A stretch of DNA of 64,000 nt from Spirometra erinaceieuropaei. Taxonomy: Eukaryota > Platyhelminthes > Cestoda > Diphyllobothriidea > Diphyllobothriidae. Positions 1 through 11,581 of this stretch are shown piece after piece. A model generated the notes under the pieces. That model was not told the origin of the DNA and ran no database searches. It worked only from the letters and a program-made list of their open reading frames with translations. The stretch covers positions 974,750 through 1,038,749 of the forward strand of contig CACRXP010000156.1 in the NCBI GenBank assembly GCA_902702965.1, given 5' to 3'. The first letter of the stretch is position 1, and every line of letters begins with the position of its first letter. The position numbers were made by a program, and so were the translations under genes.

Positions 1-226
1 CGGAAAAACAGACTGCAGCTCAAGGTCGTTCTTCAACAGACAGAAAAACACTGGAATCGGTGGGGAACAATTTGCATAAAGGCGCGATCACCTGCTGGCG
101 TTACAATGCCCCACTCCCCCTATCCAACTGTTGTAATCACGTATCAGACCTGTACGGCAACAATTCCTATGATTGATGAGTAGACGTAAGGGAGGGGATT
201 GCGGAATTTGTGCCCACATTACTCAC

Positions 227-514
227 CGTGAAACACACGAGTGCCTGTCAGCAGACCACGGAAAATGTGCATACAAATGTCCATTTGAAGGCATTCGGGG
301 AAGCTTCGTTGCACGACGGTCATGTCAATGCCGCAAGTATAGGCCCAAGCGTGAATGAAATACTCCTCTAATCGTTGTCGCAGCGGTCCGGGGATTTGGT
401 GAAAACGGATGAACTCCTTGATACGTAGCATCTGGGCGTGGTACCGTGCTGTGCCACTGTAGAGACGTTGAATGATGGCACTCACATTACCGAAGATGCT
501 CGCATACATGAGAG
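227..514 (-). CDS. erg: ERG-type K+ channel, distal S6 and C-linker
   Basis: A 288-bp exon beginning [20 protein letters not shown], so it contains the two S6 aromatic residues (Tyr and Phe of YASIF) that form the drug-binding face in human ERG. The C-linker follows: [20 protein letters not shown] and [20 protein letters not shown], then [10 protein letters not shown]. The acceptor is CATATTGCAG|CT and the donor is CACG|GTGAGT, phase 1. The last 20 residues ([16 protein letters not shown]) diverge from the human sequence, but length and frame are kept. The cyclic-nucleotide-binding homology domain should follow to the left of position 1; bases 1-226 look like intron. Confidence 0.95.
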
Positions 515-2183
515 CTGCAATATGTTGGGTGGAGAAATCGAGTTAAAATTAAAAATGTTTTTACAACATGTATATGGGCTCGAAACACAGTCTGGAGTCT
601 AGCAAGGCAGACTTGACTGTCAGTTCACCCATTACTCAGAATTTAAAGGACTACAATCGAGGTTAAAGCGAGGTCGTAAGAACAGAGTTGTAGTCCTCCG
701 TGGTGTCAGAGGGTTGCCGGACCGCAAAGTCGAGAAGGCGAGTTATTCAGTACGGGCTAAGTTACAAAACAGGATCTCTTAGGTGTCACATTCATATTGT
801 GGTGATTATTTTAATCTAAGTTTTAAATACGACAGATACGAAAAGCATTGCTGCTAGAGAAGAATGAATGCTGCAGACAAAGTAAACTAAATATTGATAC
901 TAAAACAATTCTTCTACGGAATGGGTACTCTGCCTTCACTAAGATGATTCGCGACGAGAAGTGGAAGGCCCCACGTAGAAAGCACGCAATATAATGTCTG
1001 AGTAGGGTGAAACCTCCTGGTATCACCATTAAAAATAATGACAGTCCGCAGGTTCGAGCATTAGCAAAACTAAAGCTAAGTATCGTTCATAAAGCCTGGC
1101 GAGTTATCATGATATTTTCGAGGCCAGAAGGTTGGGTAGAGTTGTCATGTCACTTTTTTCTCATAAGTAACACCAGTTTCAAAGTTTTAATACACTTAAA
1201 GAGTCTACAATTCGACGGGCGATGTTTATTAAGGATTTCACAGGCCTCAAGCTCGGGGAGAAGAATCAAACTAGGTGACCGCGCGTTAGGACTTTCAGTT
1301 AAGAATATCATAAAGCGATGGGGAAAATGAATACCAGGTCGAAGAATGCTAATAAGGCCACATTCTTTCGGCCCTGTCGTTTGCGATGGTTAACATTACC
1401 TATGTTGGAAGTGCACACATCGACCCGGTTACGAAAAATTGTCGACGTCGCTATGCGACTGTCTATGGGGCTTCAGATCGACCCCAAAACCCAACACAAT
1501 GGGCATGTCTCGCAACCCCATCTAAGAACGCACTTCCAACGTATATAAGTCGTTTTCTAATTATAGAGCTTATCTTATTAATATGCGACGATCCTACACA
1601 GTTGAATAAGAGGTCGCAAAATTCTGCATTTATCGTCTCCTTTGCCTTGTTCGGGATAGCGTGCCAGTCGAGGATCAACTTTCGAGCACCAGTCTGGCCA
1701 TCTTAGCACTGGCTCCGCCGATCGTCCCCGCCTTCTCAAAAACGACACCGGTCCCGCTATTGTATGCGACCATACATCAAAGACATGCCGTCAATCATAG
1801 AATCCTTTGTTATACTCAGTTAAGAAGTTGTTTTTGCGCGCCCTTAGCGTGAAGAAGTGATGTGGGACCAGTCTCGAAAATTTACACGATAGGAGTTTGC
1901 TAACCTGGGGAGTTACAGTTTCTCAGAGAATTTCACCTTACTAATCAAATTTTTTGAGATTATCGAAGGCAAACACGTTCTTTGGGGAGAATAGGAAATT
2001 TTATTAGATAAATTTTCGACGCTGGTCCGAAATCTTTAGGCGCACAAAGCTTTAGAAGTGGGCTTTCCGCTATTAATAAAACTCTTTGAACAAACATTAC
2101 GATGGCTGAATGATTTAAGTTGGTTGAATCCCAGAGGAACAGATGGCAACCCAGGCGCTGTATCTACTGTCGTCCATTAGAAT

Positions 2184-2303
2184 NNNNNNNNNNNNNNNNN
2201 NNNNNNNNNNNNNNNNNNNNNNNNNNNNNNNNNNNNNNNNNNNNNNNNNNNNNNNNNNNNNNNNNNNNNNNNNNNNNNNNNNNNNNNNNNNNNNNNNNNN
2301 NNN
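2184..2303. other. Assembly gap (120 N)
   Basis: A run of 120 undetermined bases inside an ERG intron. Any open frames drawn across it are artefacts. Confidence 0.99.
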
Positions 2304-4454
2304 ACTTCCTAGAGGCGCGAGTAAAGCAGGTTTATGCGTCTCCAAAACACGCAACCTTCAGTTAACGAAGGTGGAGGTAAATGACAAAACTGCTTCCAAC
2401 CGGGCTAATTGAGATTGCGAAAATAACATGGTTTCTCTCGGCTATAGTAGAAAACTGAAATTGACGAACGAATGAATGCAATCGGTGCAGGTTCTTCTGG
2501 GAAGTTTGAGAACCTGCTTCAAAGTTCAGCTCGCGTACGTGTAGGGGCGCCAAGACACGGATTTCACCTCGTCAGGCACTACGTCCACACCAAATCGCTG
2601 ATGATCTTGACATGTACCTGTCAGCCGGAGACGGTGGGTATGGGAACGGAGTTAGTCTAGTGTGAGTCTGCTTCACTGTTAACAAATCCACCAAGACTTT
2701 GCCAATGAGCTGTAAGGGTAGGAGTGGTTCTAACCACCCTTAACAAACGAAGTACGTGACACAAATACATTTAACAGGGAAGATCAGAAGCTTTCGGTAG
2801 ATATGCGCGACGAAAATGGGGATTTAAAAGGTAATAACGTTTGCTCGAAAGAATTAACTTAAAATTTAGTGGGAAAGCAAAACTGAAAGAGTCCATGGTT
2901 AATGACTGAAAATGCCTGAATTTTTTCCAGTGAAATTTTTCCTCCCAGGCGGTGGCCATGGGTGTAAGAACAGGAAACCCACTGTTGAAGCCTACTGGCC
3001 TATTAATGAGGATGCAACCATCTACCTACCGTAGTTGCGAGCGGTAGAAGTTGGCAGCTTACATGTCTTTTTTGAGACGTATGAGGAATGGTAGTTGACG
3101 AGGGGCGTATAGAAGGCAACGTTAGGTTGTGTGGCACCATCTCTCAACTAAATTTAATTGTCTTATTATTGTTTATGAGAGGGACTATGCACAGGTATTC
3201 TTAAAGGAATAAATAAGTCAGGCGTACGCGTCCGACAACAGAAACTGTTCGGACATATCGAGGAAGCAGAGCGTTTGTGTTCGAACCGAGGCAAAGTAAA
3301 CCAAAACGAACCCGGCGATCCTTGCAGAATGCGCAGTATAGTGAGTACCGCCATAGCACAAAAAGGTCTAACTACTTTTTCGGAAGAAATGAGTAAGTCA
3401 CAGCGTACGGAAGTGGCAACGAAAGGCAATGCATGTACATCGGGGTAATTAAGAAATCAAGGAAAGAAAAAGGGATTACGGAGATGGGAAGCGAGAACGT
3501 CATGCTAAATAATTTATCACTAAAAAGTCAAATTGAAACAACTCGGCGCGTGCGGTTATATCAAACTGTTAGATAACACACAAAGGGAGACTTCCTGTAA
3601 CTATGAATTAATAAACAAAACGGCCTTCCAAGACAAATATAGTAGTTACTTTTAGGTACTAAACCCAGCGGAGTTATACAGCCTATCCTTACCGTACATA
3701 AATTACTTTATAAAGGCTGATTAAGGAAACCAGAACTCCTTCGGTATATTTTAAATGCCTGACCAATTCTCTGAGTGTTTTGTTAATTCGAAATTCAAGG
3801 TCAAGTCGGTTGATTCCATTTTTCGGTTTTGTAAAATGTTGGTAGAGTAAATGTGTAGGTACTTTTATACAAAGTTCAGAAGAATTAGTTCATGAAAACT
3901 TATAACGACAAGGTCCGTATGGTATGCTTAGGTATCTAAGTACGCTGATAGCCGTTTATGAAAGTGCGATATTGCCAGATTCGATTAATGATGTCGGCTT
4001 ACGATATGGCCAAAGGATTGTTGAACAAAGTATGAAGGCTAAGGAGTTTAGGAAAATGAAAAAATAACACTTGAGTGGAGTTCAGCATGGGTTAGCAACT
4101 GCGAGAATATCAACTTGCCGCTTAAGCGATGGTTCTTCAGACTGTAAACGGTCAATCAACGCAACAACCCTCTGGAGACCCGTCAGACGTAACTACTTTA
4201 AATGGACTGAATGACTGTGAGAAAAGTACGCTGGGTGAAGGCATGCGCGGAAGCCGTCATAACACAAATCAGTCATAGAGCAAGGCCGACCGCACATCAG
4301 GCATCTCACCGTTAGACAAACAGAGCATGTAAATATCGGGTATTGCACATAGATTATGATTTCTGATGCAGATGCAAATCCGAAACTGGAGGCTTCTGCC
4401 ATGTCTAACATCCACCACTAGAAAACCGGCGCGACAATTTGAAGGGGTTAATCG

Positions 4455-4733
4455 TTAGCCTAGGTGCTCGCTACCCGGCGCATCCACAGGTGGCAGATAG
4501 TGGAACGGCCCACAGCGATGGTTGCGGGTAAAGTAGGCAGTCGCAGACCACCAGCAACAACGAGCGGAAGGCCGTGGCGGGGCAAGCCAAATGTCGTATA
4601 AAATGTCTGAACGCTCGATGACGGCACTGACACATGGCGACGGTGAACTTTTACTAAGTTTGCTGGCCACTGCTGCCTTGTGGTCAAGTTCTTGAACCAA
4701 AGCATTAGTGATGACAACCTCAAAAAAAAACAA
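4455..4733 (-). repeat. Dispersed repeat E, copy 1
   Basis: The reverse complement contains GGCCGTTCCACTATC, GCCAC, TGTGGA and CGGGTAG in the same order as the plus-strand stretch at about 9,380-9,615. The two are degenerate copies of an unclassified repeat. It contains two overlapping open minus-strand frames with no known domain. Confidence 0.45.
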
Positions 4734-4809
4734 TCAGAGCAGTTGTTTGGGACTAGGCTGTACTAAAAGTCCTCAAGAAACCTCAACGAGGGCCTGAATC
4801 AAGGCGATA

Positions 4810-5235
4810 TCATGCAGGTCAGCTAGACCACACAGCTTCTAACTAAATATGTCGATTGATGCATGACTCATCAGAGTGCATAGCCTCAAGAAACGCCTGG
4901 CCTTTTTTAGAGAGGCAAACTCCGCCGATGCGAGTTTTGCCCCATGCAAGGTTGCGCCCAGTAACAAGAGCGTACATCACCATTTAAGACAGATAGTGTC
5001 GCCTCTTAACTGCCAGCTGGTGTTCGTGAATGCGTGTTGCGGCACATATTCGCGTTTGGCCACAATATACGGCATCATAGGCATTGTATGCGATCTTATA
5101 AACGACTTCTTTCTTATCGAAGTAGCCAATTGTATCCTTAGGGTGTACAGACTGAGTGCGCAAAGAAGTCGTCAGTTTGTATGCCACTTGCATTTGGTGT
5201 TTCCCCAAGTGTCTTTCAACGAGTTCAGACATTCT
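4810..5235 (-). mobile_element. Penelope-like element fragment (C-terminal GIY-YIG endonuclease)
   Basis: The minus-strand frame gives SELVERHLGKHQMQVA, RTQSVHPKDTIGY, YNAYDAVYCGQTRICAATRI and HEHQLAVKRRHYLS, the layout of the GIY-YIG endonuclease that ends Penelope-like retroelements (GIY-type YKI...AVYCGQT...RIHEH). After an in-frame stop the same frame continues with FLEAMHSDESCINRHI down to about 4,840. Stops make it non-functional. The same family is present at 41.76 kb on the plus strand, with the matching motif SELVERQL...RTQLVHPKDRIGYLD. Confidence 0.8.
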
Positions 5236-7035
5236 TAATGTAAGGAAGGATTTTCCAAGTATTTGTCTTGGGTGTCTGATTGAAAATATCTAGTTCTCTT
5301 TCTTTTGACTTTTGTTGTTCATCCATCGACATACAATGTGTCTAGGGAAACCACTTTGGGAAAAGAATTTAAACAGGTAACTTAACCAGACTCGGTAGCT
5401 TTCTTCGTCATTGCAAGGCTCTTTTATTCGACAAAGCAGGCTATTGACAGCGCTCCGGTTGCGAGATTCAGTTGTTGTTCTCATGGCGTGCAATGGCTTC
5501 CGCATAAGTTATTTGAGGTAAACGGACGTGTATAACGTTTCATCAGTCTGTCGCTGTACGAGAACACCTAGCAATGGGAGTCTATTGCCAACTACCTTCT
5601 CGAGTGTGAATTTCATTTCCTGGGCAACCAGCGTCGTAAAAATTTACCCAATAAAGTTCCCTACTTTTCACAAAGAATGTATTTGACTTTAAAAAAGTAT
5701 ACGGTGACACGGATCTGTGAAGGCAAGGAAGTCAAGGCAGAAGTGCACTCTCAGTTTGGGTCAGGAAACGCTACTAAAAGATTTCTGAAAACGAGCAATC
5801 CCCGGTGAAGGTTGTCCTTCGGGAGAATATAAAACACGCAAAAAATATTAACTTGAATAGGCGAGCTTCTCAGAATGCCCACAGAAGACAAACGTGCACT
5901 AACAGCCTCTCGTGAAGACAACCAGATTAACTGCCGTTTCACCCTAGCAGCGGGTTCGCATGTTCCCTTCCACAGCTCATCTTTTATCTGGTTGGTCTGT
6001 TAATCACCCCAGTGTCTGCAAGATAATTACTCTTGCTAGCTTTCAGAATCCCTAACATTGATCGGCAGCGAAACTGTTTTTTGCAGCGTTGAGGTACTTA
6101 CACGCGATACACAATACAACGGTTTCGAAACCCCTGTGCCGAAAATTAAACGTAATTGTACACTTATTGTTAGGTTGTGGCGCCGCGATATTAGCCAATG
6201 TTTCAACCGAAACAGTCAGGGATTGGTTCATTGCATAGATATAGTGCATTGCTTGCATCCGCTTCCAAGTGATGTTCCGAACGATGTTACTCTTCAGCGC
6301 AATGAATCGCTAATGGAGGTCAGGCGCCCGGAAACAGTTTGATTTCCAAAGCCGTTCGGGAGTTTTTCCCAAAATCCACCCATGGAGATCGGGACTCACG
6401 CAAACAGGCATTAAGAAAAAGGCTGCGCCAAAGATGCTTCAGAAGTCAAGCGATAAAAACATTTGGAGCGGGTGTGCAATCAAGTGAAACAGTGAGGTGC
6501 TGTGGCGACAGACCGAAAACGGGAACAGTAGTCGGTATGGAGCTTTCTGCCCGATGGAGAAACCAACACGAAACGTCTGGTCGTTTAATGAACTTAAACT
6601 CGTTTCGCGTCATCTTAACTCGCTTCTGGCAGAAGAAAAATGGTAGAAAGCTAAAGAGGGAAGCTAATGCTGTGCCAGTCTTCAGCCCGCGCAATCAACA
6701 CCGCTACTACGGTAGTGGTAGTAATCGACGACAAAGACGGATGACGTATCTTTGATGATGATGATGGCAGAATGGCTCTATTAAAAATGAAGTTCGTAAT
6801 CTGTGACAACAATTGTTGACATCTGATAAGGAATTACATAAGTGCGCTAAATGTTCAAATTTGACGGAGGAAAGACCCTATTGATGCACAGAAAAATGTG
6901 TGCCTATGATTGCATCTGCTAATTCTATTTAAATGTCATGGTCAATATCCGGCCGGCACAGCACATGGGTAGTAAAAAAACGAACAGAGGAAAGGAATTC
7001 TTCAAATAGTCACCGCTGCTGTAGGTCTGACTTAC

Positions 7036-7277
7036 AGCCAACAAGCATAATTATGATGGAGAAGATCTTCTCGGCATTGGTGTTGGGACTGACGTTTCCG
7101 AAACCGATGGAGGTTAGGCTGGAGAAGGTGAAATATAGCGCAGTTATATACTTTGTCTGTAGCGATGGGCCAGAGCAGGGACTGGAGTTGTAGAACTGTC
7201 GTGTTTGTTCGGCTAGGGTAGATAGCCAACCAATTTTGGGTTCCATGTGCTGGTGTTCAGCGTTTCCTATCGCATAC
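7036..7277 (-). CDS. erg: ERG-type K+ channel, turret, pore and first half of S6
   Basis: A 242-bp exon that starts inside S5 (YAIGN), passes the long ERG turret ([11 protein letters not shown]... with the conserved NSS glycosylation site) and carries the pore helix and selectivity filter: [19 protein letters not shown], followed by [16 protein letters not shown] of S6. Human ERG has SVGFG where this has SIGFG; Thr and Ser just before the filter, which matter for drug block, are kept. The acceptor is CTCCATCAG|G and the donor is GGCT|GTAAGT. The codon split T|CT across the next junction gives the Ser of [10 protein letters not shown]+ passes through this filter in the plasma membrane. Confidence 0.96.
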
Positions 7278-8129
7278 CTGATGGAGAAAGTGCAATAAAG
7301 AAGTTATAAGCGGTAATAACAAGTTTCTGAGCAAAACGCAATTGCGATTTCCATTAAGGTTGGGGGGATGTGTTTGGAATCGTTCGACTGATGACAGACG
7401 ATTTTGACCGGAAACCCTTGTGGTCCTTGCATAAAGATAACGAAGAAACATTTAACAAGACACAGGGGGCCCGATACATAAAAGTTCATCCGTTATACTT
7501 GAAGGAAGACAGCGTGGGCATGAACATGAATTGGAATACAGTGAAAAAGAATTGAGCAATATCCACTTCGCTCGTTGCTGGCAAACCCATCATGTCCTAA
7601 TAACGAGAAACGATCAAAAAAGCTGGAGATGAGCATGAGCACCGTATTTAACCAGCCATCCGTCCATTTATACGCGCGTGCCACACACGTGCGGTCCATC
7701 TCTCGAAATGAAAAAACTTTAATAATTCGAACTTAGCCCAAATGGGGCCACGGTGACACGAAACTGTGAGGAATGGAGTGATAAAAGTAGGCCTGCTAGT
7801 GATCCGCAAAATTCAACAAAACATCCGAGTCGGTATTGAGACGGAAAACATGTGGCCTGCCGCCTGAGAGCGAACAGGACAATTACTAGGTAACCAGTAC
7901 CCCCCACCCACCGAATAGGCCAGAGTCGTCATCGCTTCTAACGGCCCACTAATCGTTCACGATGGAACAATCACCGTCACGAGGGTGTGTTGACGACTTC
8001 CGTGCTATTAAGACTTTCGTGGCACCTGTGTGCCTGTCCCCAGTGGATATGGTGGGTGCTGGCGGGAGCAAAATACAGGCTTTCTTGTACCACGTGCTAA
8101 CGCCTACGCACGCACGCGCCAAATTTCCA

Positions 8130-8970
8130 CACGTCGAATATCACGTAGGTGCGTTGTACTTGCATGCACTTGGTGCGGCTATGATCATGCCTGATCTAGC
8201 CGGCATCGATGATGTCATGTATTGTACCTCCCTAAGCGAGACAATCTGAACAACTTGACCCATTCTCTTCTCTGGCGACGGAGACTGAATGCCGAAGGAC
8301 CAAGAACCAATTCCATGCCTTGACAAACCGGTTCGAGACAATTCTTGAGTTGACCTCTTTTCCAACGCCTCCAGGTGGAGAACGACACCAGACCAATGGC
8401 AGTAGAACTAAACTCATGAGGTAGACGACGGAGAACGTGCTCAAACCACCGCAGTCGTCTTGTTTAGATGGCCTGATATATCTATGTCATATTGTTGCAG
8501 GAAGTGCCCACTGTCTCATTTGAAACCAAGTCAGTGTACTTCATTTGCAGGATGGTCCTCAGACAGGAGTGATCAAATATTTCCGGTCTATGTTTATCTA
8601 CCACGCGCAAAGCCTAGCATTCACAACCGTAGAAAAGGACTGACCGGACGGATCTTTGTGGCGATGGAGATGTCGCCTCGGGCCAATAGGCATCTTTCAA
8701 GGATTGAGAAGACCCTGACAACAGCATCGATCTGGGATAAAATGTCGTTCTTACCCTGTCCATTAGGTAGCAGCCTTTCCCCGAGACATTTAAAACCGTC
8801 TACTTTTTCAAGTCGACAGTCATTAATACCGACGAGCGCCCTATCCTGGTCAGGGATCCGGCCTGAAAACAATCTGGTCTTCCCTGCGTTTATGGATAAA
8901 CTGACCGAAGTAGCGACTTTAGTTAGCATTGCAGATTGTTGATCACCACAGCTTGAGGCTAGCAAGGCGA
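8130..8970 (-). mobile_element. Non-LTR retrotransposon fragment, C-terminal end of reverse transcriptase
   Basis: The minus strand reads LSINAGKTRLFSGRIPDQ, LEKVDGFKCLGERLLPNGQG and ILSQIDAVVRVFSILERCL. This is the region after the RT catalytic motif in CR1/RTE-like LINEs (NAxKT, FKYLG, IxxRIxxAxxxF). Further downstream the minus strand continues with related but frame-broken sequence (PPGGVGKEVNSR...). A second copy of the same stretch lies at 23.84-24.34 kb. It is truncated at both ends and not functional. Confidence 0.8.
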
Positions 8971-9379
8971 TTGCTCACTGAAGTTGCGGTGCTTGAAGTG
9001 CTTGCGTTAGCGAGCAGCCTGGGTCGTGATGTCAGCGGTAAGACCCCTACTAACAGCCCGAACAGTCACTCAGTGCAGGGGACCTACCACAAATTTGGCG
9101 GATAATTTGGCAGAGTTTTCGAGTATCGCCAACAGCTGAGGTCTGCCTCATGGAGGTTGCTGTTTCAGTCCAATATTTCCGCCGGTTATCCTCGGTAAAC
9201 TTTACGGTCATTTTTAGGAGTTACCGGAAGTAAACATAGTTGCAGGACCTGGCTGAAGCCGTCAGAACAACTGCAGGTCTCATCCGCTGATCTAGTCACT
9301 GCGGCGTCACTGGATAAATCCGAGAATTTTCTTAGCTGCGCCATAGACCGATGACGTTAATGGTGATTACTGGCTACTG

Positions 9380-9615
9380 CGCTCTTTATTTTTAACGGTG
9401 GTGCACCGTCGAATTGCCACAGTGCCTTTATTGGGATTTGCAGAACATTATAAGGCAGTCGGCGAGCCAGATCCCAGCCCTCTGCCCCTGGTAGCAATGT
9501 CGCTGCTGATCCGTGACTGCATATCGGACAGACGAGAGTCTGCTTATTTCACAACTAACCTTCGCTGAAGGCCGTTCCACTATCCGCCACATGTGGACGC
9601 TACGGGTAGTCGGCA
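9380..9615 (+). repeat. Dispersed repeat E, copy 2
   Basis: Degenerate copy of the repeat at 4,455-4,733, in the opposite orientation; shared blocks include GGCCGTTCCACTATC and TGTGGACGC followed by CGGGTAG. Function unknown. Confidence 0.45.
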
Positions 9616-10737
9616 GTTAGGTGAGCAGCAATAAAAGTGAAATCATGAAGGATTCATTGCAACCTGTCTGGTAGTTAGCTGCCTTTCACACTGTGGTTTT
9701 CAGTGCGCAGTCGTAATACGAAAGTACGGCAGATCGGTTGCCTTCTCCATACTTCCCCACAGTGTGTACCAGTAGGAAGTCCGCGTCAAGCAAACTGGCG
9801 GGTATGAGACCAGGGGCAACGGTTGGGGCGGTTTAGAGCTTCAATCTAACGTTTAACCCACACTTGATTTACCTCCTTTAAATCTAGCGCGACGGCACAC
9901 CAGCATGTAGCAGCCTGTCGTAACCGCGGAGGGTAAGCTTCACTAGGTATTGCTCGTGCTTTGGTTGGTGTGGCGTGGTTTGGTGGTCGGAGTAAGGGGG
10001 ATGTACAGAGTCCGATTAGTACTTCGTCAATTCTAATTAGGTTTTAAACTGAGGGCAGGTTAAAGAATCGGCGGGCCGGAAAAAATCACCGGATGCTGAA
10101 ACCTCAGATGAACACGAGGCGAACGGTAAAGGGTCCGACTGCAATGGCTGTTTCCTAACATGGACTTTATGGCCTTTACATACCTGCGACACTAGACCGT
10201 TTCTGCTTTGAAGCTCGACAGAATTGGGGACCAGGTCCTATGTGCCGAGTGTGAGCGGATTATTTAGCTTTATCGGGTAATGCGCTTGAGCCTATCTCAA
10301 GTTGTCGTGACTTTGACTTGCTAGTGGAATAATGCTGTGTGGGAATATGGATGGAGGCAGGTGCGCTGTATTTGTACCTCACAATACACCGATTTGCACG
10401 AAAGCTGCAGCTGTGTTCTATTCTACTCATTGGTGGTTCTTGTCGTTTGAGACGAACTGTCCGCTAGCGGGGAGGTATCCAATGTGGTCGACCCGAACCC
10501 GGGAAGTGCGTTCACAATGCGAGCATTTGCGAAGGTCAGCCAACATCTGTAGCTTTCCCTGTTTACCAAATGGTCGTATAACTTCTAGAGTATGGGGGTA
10601 TTTCAGGAATTTTAGGTGGGCACAGACAGAAAGTCATGGTCAGGGCGATAAGAATACAGAGTTCAGAGCGGAAGGTTGGCCTAAAAAGAATACCGATTAC
10701 CCGACAGTTTGACGGTCGTACCGGACGATGTCCGCTG

Positions 10738-10960
10738 TCTGCTTCACAGAAAGGTGGAGCAGACACGGTGACTTACGTGTGAATTCGTTTACAGTCAGAG
10801 TAGACTTGCGCAGCACCTACCGCACTCTCTCCTCATCCCCCACTCTGGCCCGGTGTCCAGATAGTCAAGAAAACCGGAGCTGGGAGAGGGAGCAAGTGGC
10901 TGGCACGGTTGAATCCGCACCTAGGCGTACTACACACAGGTCAGAAAGACGAGGATGACT
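10738..10960 (+). repeat. Dispersed repeat B, copy 1
   Basis: Contains the family blocks ACGGTGACTTACGTG, CTACCGCACTCTCTCCTC and CGCACCTAGGCGTAC seen again at about 14.64, 36.04 and 50.5 kb, with a partial copy at 21.43 kb. GC-richer than its surroundings. No coding capacity or terminal repeats could be recognised. Confidence 0.6.
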
Positions 10961-11426
10961 GGGCAGCCGTGCTCACGACCTGTATACCCAAACGCATCTA
11001 CCGCCAAAGAACCAGGCGCCACAGAACTGCCAGCGCACACCAGGCTGCGAGGGCCACGGTTTGCTGATCAAGGCATACCGGATGCTTACATACCTTGAGC
11101 CGTTTACCCGAACGCTGTCACTGACAGGAAGGCAGAACGATCTGTTTGACGCTTCCAGACAAATTAGCTCGGACGCCTGGTGGCACGCGGTGCACTAAGA
11201 GACTGCAGCTGCTAGGCCGTAATACACACTGTGCGGATGAAAAAATAACGACTCAGGCCTCACTAACACCCAGTTTGTGACCAGTCGACAATTAAGGCGT
11301 TCGTTTTCTGTGTCTAAACAGTGAAGCCTAGGAGTGCTCTAGTCTCCCTCTCTCTAAAGCTGTCATAATACGAATTCATGTGCTGTACTGAAATCGACAG
11401 GAAAACGAAGGCAGAGTTGGACATAC

Positions 11427-11581
11427 CAAATGCAGGCCAGCCAATGAGCGATGAGAGCAAAAACAGCTGTCAAGAGAACAAGAATAGCAGTGCCGTACTC
11501 GGAGTAGCGGTCCAGCTTTCGGGCCACACTCATGAGTCGAAGCAATCGTGCCGACTTGAGCAACCCAATCAGGGCTGTTGG
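11427..11581 (-). CDS. erg: ERG-type K+ channel, S4-S5 exon
   Basis: A 155-bp exon with the voltage-sensor helix S4 and most of S5. The peptide runs [28 protein letters not shown], then [11 protein letters not shown], an unmistakable ERG signature. The acceptor is CCTTTTTTCAG and the donor is ATTTG|GTATGT; the final Trp codon is split TG|G, and the next exon supplies G-TAT-GCG-ATA, restoring the family motif ACIWYAIGN. One oddity: in S4 the fourth regularly spaced positive residue (Arg in LVRVARK of human ERG) is a Ser here (LMSVARK, codon AGT), so the pattern is K-x2-R-x2-R-x2-S-x2-R-K. The remaining gating charges and the S4-S5 linker are intact. Confidence 0.95.

Larger units (their letters stand above)
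515..7035 (-). other. ERG intron (pore exon to C-linker exon), 6.5 kb
   Basis: Intron with donor GTAAGT and acceptor TTGCAG. It holds a 120-base gap (2,184-2,303), a Penelope-like endonuclease fragment near 4.8-5.2 kb and one copy of a small dispersed repeat near 4.46-4.73 kb. I see no other coding signal; the short open frames here have no recognisable motifs and overlap each other on both strands. Confidence 0.85.
7278..11426 (-). other. ERG intron (S4-S5 exon to pore exon), 4.1 kb
   Basis: Intron with donor GTATGT and acceptor CATCAG. Contents: a non-LTR retrotransposon fragment (8.13-8.97 kb, minus), a copy of dispersed repeat E (about 9.38-9.62 kb) and a copy of dispersed repeat B (about 10.74-10.96 kb). 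The remaining sequence shows nothing I can name. Confidence 0.85.

Noticed and set aside
1..226. Next ERG exon (cyclic-nucleotide-binding domain) at the left edge
   Set aside because: The reverse complement of these bases shows no stretch resembling the domain; it must lie outside the window.
2115..2412. Frames crossing the N run
   Set aside because: They exist only because undetermined bases cannot encode stops.
6339..6755. 138-codon plus-strand frame, Arg/Lys-rich
   Set aside because: No recognisable domain and lies inside an ERG intron with no splice or start context that could support it.
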